Assembly: GCA_036258735.1 (NCBI GenBank)
Contig: DATADC010000014.1
Coordinates: 1 to 11,097, forward strand
Direction of reading: 5' to 3'
Source of the DNA: JAPSGM01 sp036258735
GTDB taxonomy: Bacteria; Chloroflexota; Limnocylindria; QHBO01
DNA length: 11,097 nt
Shown here: positions 6,441 through 11,097 of the stretch, piece by piece
How the letters are laid out: every line of letters begins with the position of its first letter
Numbering within the stretch: the stretch's first letter is position 1
Made by a program: the position numbers and the translations under genes
Notes under the pieces: generated by a model
The model's input: the letters and a program-made list of their open reading frames with translations, nothing else
Told to the model about the DNA's origin: nothing
Databases searched by the model: none

Positions 6441-7199
6441 ATGATTCCGCGGATGACCGATGCCGACCAACGCACCGGGCCGCGCCAGCCGGGCGTGGCA
6501 GATTCACCCCGATATCGGCTCATGCGCCTGGCCAATGGGGCGGTGGTGCACTCGCTCTTCCGGGTCAGTGCCGACGGCCTCGAGCGGTGGCCGGACCCGC
6601 CCTTCTGCCTGGTGGTCAACCACCACAACGGCTGGGATCCGCTGCTCATCCTGGGGGTCGTGCCCGCCAGGCCCCGGGTGACGTGGTTCGGGCCGCGTGA
6701 GGCCGACTTCTCCCAGGGCTTCAAGAACCGGGTGATGGCCTACTTCGGGGGCGTCATCCCATTCAACCCGGCCAAGACCACGCTGACCTCGGCGACCCGG
6801 GCGGTTCGGCGCGTCTTCGAGTCGGGCGGCGTGCTTGGTATCTTCGCCGAGGGGCGCAACGGCTTCCGCGAGTCGGACATCGGCCCATTCGAAGAGGGAG
6901 CCATCGGCTTCGCCACCATGGCGGGCGTCGCGGTCGTGCCCTGCGTCATCGTGGGCAGCACCTACCTGTGGCTCGGAAAGCGGGTGACAATCCGCTTCGG
7001 CGACCCGATCCCCACCGCCGGCGTGCGTGGCGCGGCGGCGCGCGCCGAACTGACCGAGCGGGTCCGGGCAGCCATGCGATCGATGCTTCCCTCGCACGAG
7101 CCAGCACCCCCCGGACGCCGCCCGCTGCGCGGCCTGCTGACCGACCTGCTCAACGGGCCCGACGACGTCCGACGCCGTTTGGAAACGCTGGGCGAGTAG
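6441..7199 (+). CDS. PlsC-like lysophospholipid acyltransferase
   Basis: A 252-residue protein of the PlsC / 1-acyl-glycerol-3-phosphate acyltransferase family, acting at the inner face of the membrane to acylate a lysophospholipid or related acceptor. The catalytic HX4D motif is in NHHNGWDPLL, with H61 and D66. The acceptor-binding motif is FAEGRNGF at 135-142, a variant of the usual FPEGTRS. GVAVVPCVIVG (162-172) matches the family's downstream proline motif. Length is usual for the family. The C-terminal 35 residues (after SHEPAPPGRRPLRG) are extra and not part of the fold. The start is uncertain: ATG 6441 and ATG 6453 are both possible, neither has a Shine-Dalgarno, and the conserved part begins only near residue 25. 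The gene is divergent from lgt, 66 bp apart. Exact acceptor unknown. Confidence 0.88.
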   Translation: MIPRMTDADQRTGPRQPGVADSPRYRLMRLANGAVVHSLFRVSADGLERWPDPPFCLVVNHHNGWDPLLILGVVPARPRVTWFGPREADFSQGFKNRVMAYFGGVIPFNPAKTTLTSATRAVRRVFESGGVLGIFAEGRNGFRESDIGPFEEGAIGFATMAGVAVVPCVIVGSTYLWLGKRVTIRFGDPIPTAGVRGAAARAELTERVRAAMRSMLPSHEPAPPGRRPLRGLLTDLLNGPDDVRRRLETLGE

Positions 7200-7205
7200 C
7201 CTGAC

Positions 7206-7211
7206 TAGGAT
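7206..7211 (+). promoter_or_regulatory. Putative -10 box of the 92-aa membrane protein gene
   Basis: TAGGAT, followed by seven bases and then the GTG at 7219. It fits TANNNT at leaderless spacing and begins only 7 bases after the stop of the acyltransferase gene, so this gene may have its own promoter. Confidence 0.5.
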
Positions 7212-7218
7212 CGGCGGA

Positions 7219-7497
7219 GTGGACTGGCTCCCGCTGATCTGGGCGATCTTCGCCATCTGTGCGGTCGGCGGGTTCCTGGTCATTGCGGCCTACTGGCTGG
7301 ACGTGCAGGACCGCCCGGACCTGACCCTCCGCGCGAGGGTTGCCTGGTCGGTGGCGATTCTGGCCTTCCCGGTCGCCATCCCGGCCTACGCCTTCTGGGG
7401 AGGACCCGGCTGGCCTGCGTTCCTGCGCGCCGGCTCCTTCGTGCCGGCCGCGGCCATCCTGCTCTTCCTGGGGTTCGTCACGGGCGCCTTCGGGTGA
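7219..7497 (+). CDS. Small membrane protein, three predicted helices (92 aa)
   Basis: A 92-residue hydrophobic protein starting with GTG (MDWLPLIWAIFAICAVGG). Three membrane segments are visible at about residues 5-27, 41-60 and 70-90. A polar loop (DVQDRPDLTLRAR, about 28-40) follows the first helix and a short glycine/proline-rich turn follows the second. No catalytic motif, signal peptidase site or recognised family. It lies 19 bp after the acyltransferase and 18 bp before the M20 peptidase, so it is in a plus-strand run but appears to have its own -10 box. Function unknown. Coding is supported by tight packing, the clean membrane pattern and the start context. Confidence 0.75.
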   Translation: MDWLPLIWAIFAICAVGGFLVIAAYWLDVQDRPDLTLRARVAWSVAILAFPVAIPAYAFWGGPGWPAFLRAGSFVPAAAILLFLGFVTGAFG

Positions 7498-7503
7498 GCG
7501 GCC

Positions 7504-7509
7504 TATCAT
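7504..7509 (+). promoter_or_regulatory. Putative -10 box of the M20 peptidase gene
   Basis: TATCAT, followed by six bases (CGGCCC) and then the ATG at 7516. It fits TANNNT at leaderless spacing; there is no Shine-Dalgarno. It lies 6 bases after the preceding stop codon. Confidence 0.55.
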
Positions 7510-7515
7510 CGGCCC

Positions 7516-8937
7516 ATGACAACAGCCACACGCGGCGTTGACGCCGCCCTCGACTACCTACGCGCCCACGCCGACGAGCACCTCAAGGGCCTGGACGAGT
7601 TCCTGCGCCTCGAATCGGTGAGCGCCGACCCGGCCAAGAAGGACGACGTCAGGCGCACCGCGCAGTGGGTCGCCGATGAGCTGACGCGCATCGGGGCCGA
7701 GAATGCCCGGCTGCACGAGACCAGCAGCCACCCGGTGGTGACCGCCGAATGGCTGCACGCTGGTCCTGATGCTCCGACCGTGCTGGTCTACTGCCATTAC
7801 GACGTGCAGCCCACGGACCCGCTGGACGAGTGGGTACGGCCGCCGTTCGAGCCCCGCTACGAGGACGACGTCGTCTACGCCCGCGGATCGGGCGACGACA
7901 AGGGCCAGCTCTACATGCACCTCAAGGCGGCGGAGGCATGGCTGCGCGGCGCCGGCGGACTGCCAGTCAACCTCCGCTTCATCTTCGAGGGCGACGAGGA
8001 GCACGACAGCCAGCCCATCGAGGAGTTCATCGCCGCCCATGCCGACCTGCTGCAGGCCGATATCTGCATCGTCTCCGACTCCGACATGCAAGACGACGAG
8101 GGCACGCCGGCCATCAGCTACGGCCTGCGCGGCATCTCCTACTGGGAGCTCAAGGTCCGCGGCCCCTTTCAGGACGTGCACTCGGGAGCCTATGGCGGTG
8201 GCGTCGAGAACCCGGCCAACGTGCTGGTGAAGATGCTCGCAAGCCTGACGGACGAGCACGGGCGGGTCGCCGTGCCGGGCTTCTACGACCGCGTGCGCGA
8301 CCTCTCGGATGACGAGCGCCGTGCCTACGCCGAGCTGCCATTCGACGAGCGGGATTGGAGCGAGCGCCTGGGCGTATCGGGCCCGATGGAGGGCGAGCCC
8401 GGCTATACGCTGCTCGAGCGGCTCTCCGCGCGGCCGACCTTCGACATCAACGGGCTGTGGGGCGGCTACAGCGGCGAGGGTTCGAAGACCATCATCCCCG
8501 CCTTCGCCGCCGCGAAGCTCAGCACGCGGCTGGTGCCGGACCAGGACCACCGTGAGATCGAGCGGCTCATGGTCGAGCACCTCAACCGGATTGCGCCGCC
8601 GACCGTCAAGGTCGAGGTCAAGGTGATCCACGGCGGCCAGCCCGCGATCACGCCCCTCGACCACCCGGTGGTCAAGCTGGCGGCGAAGGCGCTCGAGGAT
8701 GCGTTTGGCAAGGCGCCGCTCTACCACCGTTCCGGTGGGTCGATCCCGTACGTGCCCGCCCTGGAGTCCGGCGTCGGCGTGAAGTCGGTGATGGTTGGCT
8801 TCGCGTCGCCCAACGGCAACTTCCACGCCCCCAACGAGTGGATGCCGCTGGCCAATTACCGGAGCGGGATGGACGCAATCGTGCGGCTGTGGGGCGAGCT
8901 CGGCGCGGTCGGACAGGCGGGGATCCAGCCCACCTGA
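7516..8937 (+). CDS. M20 family metallopeptidase / dipeptidase
   Basis: A 473-residue M20 zinc peptidase of the dipeptidase (carnosinase/DUG1-like) branch, cytoplasmic and likely acting on dipeptides or acylated amino acids. Metal and catalytic residues are readable: H94 and D96 in CHYDVQP, bridging D127 in ARGSGDDKGQ, catalytic E161 and metal E162 in EGDEEHDS, D188 in IVSDSDM, and H437 in NFHAPNE. H222 in DVHSG lies in the inserted dimerisation domain, the histidine supplied to the partner subunit in this family. The length and the SGGSIPYVP segment fit a complete enzyme. No signal peptide. It starts at ATG 7516 just behind TATCAT. The helix-turn-helix gene begins 4 bp after its stop, suggesting cotranscription. 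Substrate is not determined. Confidence 0.95.
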   Translation: MTTATRGVDAALDYLRAHADEHLKGLDEFLRLESVSADPAKKDDVRRTAQWVADELTRIGAENARLHETSSHPVVTAEWLHAGPDAPTVLVYCHYDVQPTDPLDEWVRPPFEPRYEDDVVYARGSGDDKGQLYMHLKAAEAWLRGAGGLPVNLRFIFEGDEEHDSQPIEEFIAAHADLLQADICIVSDSDMQDDEGTPAISYGLRGISYWELKVRGPFQDVHSGAYGGGVENPANVLVKMLASLTDEHGRVAVPGFYDRVRDLSDDERRAYAELPFDERDWSERLGVSGPMEGEPGYTLLERLSARPTFDINGLWGGYSGEGSKTIIPAFAAAKLSTRLVPDQDHREIERLMVEHLNRIAPPTVKVEVKVIHGGQPAITPLDHPVVKLAAKALEDAFGKAPLYHRSGGSIPYVPALESGVGVKSVMVGFASPNGNFHAPNEWMPLANYRSGMDAIVRLWGELGAVGQAGIQPT

Positions 8938-8941
8938 CGGC

Positions 8942-9577
8942 ATGCCCGATCCCGATGATCCCTGGCTGGCGCTCGGGGCCGCGGCCCGGCTGGTGGGGGT
9001 GGGCCCCGACACGCTGCGCCGCTGGGCGGACAGCGGCAAGGTGGAGAGCTTCACGACGCCCGGCGGCCACCGCCGCTTCCTGCGCTCCAGCCTGGAGGCC
9101 ATGGTCAACGCCCCGCGGCGCCACCGCTACGGCGTGGAGCGGCTGACCGGGTCGGCGGGCACCATCTCGGGCGACGTCCACCGTCGCGTGGCGCGCGCGG
9201 GCGACGCGCGCCGGCAGCCGTGGCAGGCGCGCCTCAACCCCGAGCAGCGGGCCGAATTTCGGCGCTGGGGGCAGCGCACCTTCAGCCTGGTGCTGGAGTA
9301 CGTGGGAGCGCGCCGGCGCTCCGAGCGGGAGCTGCTGCTGGGCGAGGCGGAGAAGATGGGCGCCCTGTATGGGAGGGAGGCGTCGCGGGCAGGGATGCCG
9401 CTGGCCGAGGCGGTCGAGGCGTTCCTGTACTACCGCACTCCGGTGCTGGAGGCCATCGACGCCCACCTCCGTCGCCGCTCGGCCGACATCTCCGACGTCA
9501 CCGCGGCGCATCGCGAGGCGACCGCCGCCATCGACCAGGTGCTCACCGCGCTGGTCAGCTCGTACCGCTCCGCCTGA
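8942..9577 (+). CDS. MerR/BldC-type HTH protein with C-terminal helical domain
   Basis: A 211-residue protein. Residues 8-55 form a BldC/excisionase-like MerR helix-turn-helix: LGAAARLVGVGPDTLRRWAD, then the wing motif TTPGGHRRF at 38-46. A basic linker (about 58-98) follows, then a helical domain (about 100-211) with SERELLLGEAEKMGALYGREASRAGMPLAEAVEAF near residues 127-161, reminiscent of the RsbRD N-terminal (RsbT co-antagonist-like) domain. This pairing suggests a DNA-binding regulator with a sensory or dimerisation domain (inference). ATG 8942 is preferred: it is 4 bp after the M20 stop and begins right before the HTH. The frame is open upstream but that part shadows the M20 gene. No Shine-Dalgarno; translation probably depends on termination of the upstream gene. 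Confidence 0.85.
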   Translation: MPDPDDPWLALGAAARLVGVGPDTLRRWADSGKVESFTTPGGHRRFLRSSLEAMVNAPRRHRYGVERLTGSAGTISGDVHRRVARAGDARRQPWQARLNPEQRAEFRRWGQRTFSLVLEYVGARRRSERELLLGEAEKMGALYGREASRAGMPLAEAVEAFLYYRTPVLEAIDAHLRRRSADISDVTAAHREATAAIDQVLTALVSSYRSA

Positions 9578-9590
9578 GCCCGCCCCGACT

Positions 9591-10745
9591 TCAGTCGACG
9601 ACGTACAGGCGCCGATCGGTCAGGTTCAGGCGCTCACCGCCGTCTCCGGTGCAGACGACGATGTCCTCGATCCGAGCGCCCCACTGCCCGCTCAGGTAGA
9701 TCCCGGGCTCCACGCTGAAGGCGTTGCCCGGCACGAGCGCATCGCGGTTGCCCGCAACGACGTACGGCTCTTCGTGGAGCTCGAGGCCGATGCCGTGCCC
9801 GGTGCGGTGGATGAACCGCTCGCCGTAGCCAGCCTCTCCGATGACATCGCGCGCCGCGCGGTCGACCTCCTCGAAGGCGACGCCCGGTCGGACCGCCGCG
9901 CAGGCCGCCTCCTGTGCCGCGCGAAGCACCTCGTACATGGCCACGAAGTCGGGCGGCGGCTCCCCGACGAACGCGGTGCGTGTCGTGTCGCTCCAGTACG
10001 CGCCCAGCGTCCCGCCGATGTCCAGGACCACGGCGTCACCATCGCCGATGACCCGGCTGCCCGGCTCGTGGTGCGGACTGGCCGCGTTCGGCCCCGAGGC
10101 CACGATGGCGAAGTCGGCGGTGTCGTGCCCCGCCTCGAGGAGCAGGTCGCGGATGCGCCGGCTGATGTCGGCCTCCGTTCGACCCGCGAAGCGCTCGGAG
10201 GTAATGGCCAGCATGGCCTGGTCCGCGGCCGCAGCCGCGGCCCGCAGCCGCTCCAGCTCGTCGGGGCCCTTCACCCTGCGCATGGCCGCGATGGCGGGAC
10301 CCGCGACGACCAGCTCCACCGGGTCGAGCACCGCGCGCAGGCGCAGCACGAAGCGCGCCCACATCTGGTCCTGCACGCCGACACGGGCCGCGCCCGGCGG
10401 AACCAGGCGCTGGACCAGGTGGAACGGGTCATCGGTCTCGTCCCATTCGAGGACTTCGACGTTCTCGGCGAGCTCGCCCAGCTGGTGCCGGGCCAGCGGC
10501 GCCTCGAGCCGCGGCACCACCAGCTGCGGCACGCCGGCCGCCGGCACGCCGACCGCCGGCACGACCAGGCAGGTGAGCCGCTCCAGCTCCGGCGGCCGAT
10601 AGCCCAGCAGGTAGGCGTAGTCCGACGAGGGCGTGACCAGCAGGGCGTCCAGGCCCCGGTCCGCAGCCTCGGCGGCCGCGCTGGACAGCCGTGCCCGGAG
10701 CACTTTCGCGGGGACCCGATCCGCGGTGGTCGGCGTCAGCGTCAT
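9591..10745 (-). CDS. M24 family Xaa-Pro peptidase
   Basis: A 384-residue M24B aminopeptidase (PepQ/PepP-like) cleaving the N-terminal residue before proline. The N-terminal creatinase-like domain covers about 1-155 (LDALLVTPSSDYAYLLGY at 32-49). The C-terminal pita-bread domain has all five metal ligands: D242 in VVLDIGGT, D253 in WSDTTRT, H317 in HRTGHGIG, E346 in FSVEPGIY and E360 in ARIEDIVV. H226 and H324 fit the conserved active-site histidines. Length is typical and there is no signal peptide, so it is cytoplasmic. ATG 10745 is chosen because TACCCT lies 7 bases upstream and the folded domain starts soon after; the open frame further upstream overlaps the divergent gene's control region. 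It converges on the HTH gene with only 13 bp between stops. Confidence 0.95.
   Translation of the reverse strand: MTLTPTTADRVPAKVLRARLSSAAAEAADRGLDALLVTPSSDYAYLLGYRPPELERLTCLVVPAVGVPAAGVPQLVVPRLEAPLARHQLGELAENVEVLEWDETDDPFHLVQRLVPPGAARVGVQDQMWARFVLRLRAVLDPVELVVAGPAIAAMRRVKGPDELERLRAAAAAADQAMLAITSERFAGRTEADISRRIRDLLLEAGHDTADFAIVASGPNAASPHHEPGSRVIGDGDAVVLDIGGTLGAYWSDTTRTAFVGEPPPDFVAMYEVLRAAQEAACAAVRPGVAFEEVDRAARDVIGEAGYGERFIHRTGHGIGLELHEEPYVVAGNRDALVPGNAFSVEPGIYLSGQWGARIEDIVVCTGDGGERLNLTDRRLYVVD
10529..10562 (-). repeat. Short imperfect tandem repeat inside the M24 gene
   Basis: Three near-identical GCCGGCACG-centred copies of about 15 bp. On the coding strand they encode VPAVGVPAAGVP (residues 62-73) in the N-terminal domain. 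This is probably slippage in GC-rich DNA and would lengthen a surface loop. No regulatory role is evident. Confidence 0.4.
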
Positions 10746-10752
10746 GACCCAC

Positions 10753-10758
10753 AGGGTA
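10753..10758 (-). promoter_or_regulatory. Putative -10 box of the M24 peptidase gene
   Basis: On the minus strand TACCCT is followed by seven bases (GTGGGTC) and then ATG 10745. It fits TANNNT at leaderless spacing, though its GC content makes it the weakest of the five. No Shine-Dalgarno is present. Confidence 0.4.
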
Positions 10759-10803
10759 CCCGACGCGAACCAACGGCCCATCGACCGGCCGGCGACCCGA
10801 CCT

Positions 10804-10831
10804 TCACACTCAGCCGACCACCGGCGTGTGA
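10804..10831. promoter_or_regulatory. Dyad TCACAC-N16-GTGTGA between divergent genes
   Basis: A 6-bp perfect inverted repeat with a 16-bp spacer in the 137-bp gap between the M24 gene and the putative lipoprotein gene. It could be an operator or part of a promoter region, since GAGAAT (10830-10835) overlaps its right arm. Chance occurrence is possible. Confidence 0.2.
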
Positions 10832-10865
10832 GAATGTCGCACCGGTTCGGGCCATGCAGGACCGC

Positions 10866-10873
10866 AGGAGGAG
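10866..10873 (+). promoter_or_regulatory. Shine-Dalgarno of the putative lipoprotein gene
   Basis: AGGAGGAG, the strongest ribosome binding site in the window. It is 9 bases from ATG 10883 and only 4 bases from ATG 10878, which opens a 4-codon frame (MQCG, stop at 10890-10892) overlapping the real start. Confidence 0.75.
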
Positions 10874-10882
10874 CAGCATGCA

Positions 10883-11097
10883 ATGCGGGTGAGGCGTCCC
10901 CGCACGGCGGCCGCCGCGATGGCCGCGGCGCTGGCGATTGGCGCCTGCCCGTCACACCCGCCGCGCGCCGCTGCCACCCCGCCGGAGGCCCACCCAGCCG
11001 CCGAGTTCCTGGCCACGCGCCACGGTGGGCAGCCGGGCCACTACTCGCTGGTCTACGAGCGGCAGGCGAGCGTTCACAGCGTGGATCAGCCGCTATG
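10883..11097 (+). CDS. Putative lipoprotein, N-terminal part (cut by window end)
   Basis: An open frame of 71 codons plus two bases, running off the window. The N-terminus reads as a lipoprotein signal peptide: basic MRVRRPR, then an alanine-rich hydrophobic stretch ending IGAC at residues 19-22. C22 would be the lipidated cysteine, although glycine at -2 makes a weak lipobox. The mature part starts proline/alanine-rich and continues EFLATRHGGQPGHYSLVYERQ (41-61), which looks like folded protein; I do not recognise the family. ATG 10883 is supported by a strong Shine-Dalgarno 9 bases upstream; GTG 10889 in the same frame is possible. If this is a lipoprotein, the Lgt encoded at 5478-6374 would modify it. 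It is divergent from the M24 peptidase gene. Confidence 0.65.
   Translation, partial: MRVRRPRTAAAAMAAALAIGACPSHPPRAAATPPEAHPAAEFLATRHGGQPGHYSLVYERQASVHSVDQPL

Noticed and set aside
7558..9108. Minus-strand frame of 516 codons opposite the M20 gene
   Set aside because: Longer than the M20 gene but has no family motif; the M20 frame has every metal ligand.
9586..9597. CGACT-TC-AGTCG between the convergent HTH and M24 stops
   Set aside because: A 5-bp stem with a 2-base loop is too small and sterically poor to be a terminator.
9369..10892. Plus-strand frame of 507 codons across the M24 gene
   Set aside because: Antisense shadow; the M24 frame on the minus strand has all five metal ligands.
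10810..11016. Minus-strand 68-codon frame near the window end
   Set aside because: It overlaps the better supported plus-strand lipoprotein frame and has no start context.

Overview
The window is GC-rich DNA with tightly packed genes, almost certainly bacterial chromosome. High GC, a large LuxR-type ATPase regulator, a BldC-like helix-turn-helix protein, start codons placed directly behind -10 boxes, and small proteins of actinobacterial or chloroflexotal style suggest an uncultured Chloroflexota (Limnocylindria or Ellin6529-like) or Actinomycetota. That placement is inference; no rRNA or tRNA gene is present to test it.

Layout. Bases 1-144 hold a long perfect inverted repeat: two 36-bp arms around a 72-bp spacer, abutting the end of the first gene. 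A 972-residue LAL-type regulator (minus strand, 142-3060) follows. Divergent from it is a three-gene plus-strand cluster, all with good Shine-Dalgarno sequences: a 67-residue protein of unknown function, a SCO4226/DUF4242-like small protein, and a secreted protein of unknown function with two cysteines. A strong hairpin separates this cluster from the convergent lgt-cbs pair on the minus strand (prolipoprotein diacylglyceryl transferase, then a cystathionine beta-synthase-type PLP enzyme). Divergent from lgt on the plus strand are a PlsC-like acyltransferase, a 92-residue three-helix membrane protein, an M20 metallopeptidase and a helix-turn-helix regulator closely following the peptidase. An M24 Xaa-Pro peptidase lies convergent on the minus strand. 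The window ends inside a putative lipoprotein on the plus strand.

How the genes relate. Most are housekeeping: lipoprotein maturation (lgt, with a candidate lipoprotein at 10883), sulfur amino acid metabolism (cbs), phospholipid acylation and peptide turnover (M20 and M24). The accessory-looking part is the LuxR regulator with its divergent three-gene cluster. These may form a small regulated envelope or metal-related unit, but nothing in the sequence proves function.

The clearest pattern not explained by gene content is at the starts. Five genes (LuxR, lgt, the 92-residue membrane protein, M20, M24) have a TANNNT hexamer ending 6-8 bases before the start codon and no Shine-Dalgarno sequence, as expected for leaderless mRNAs. 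Four other genes (3247, 3464, 3765, 10883) have clear Shine-Dalgarno sequences. I see no CRISPR array, transposase, RNA gene or defence system, and no gene-free stretch longer than 300 bases.
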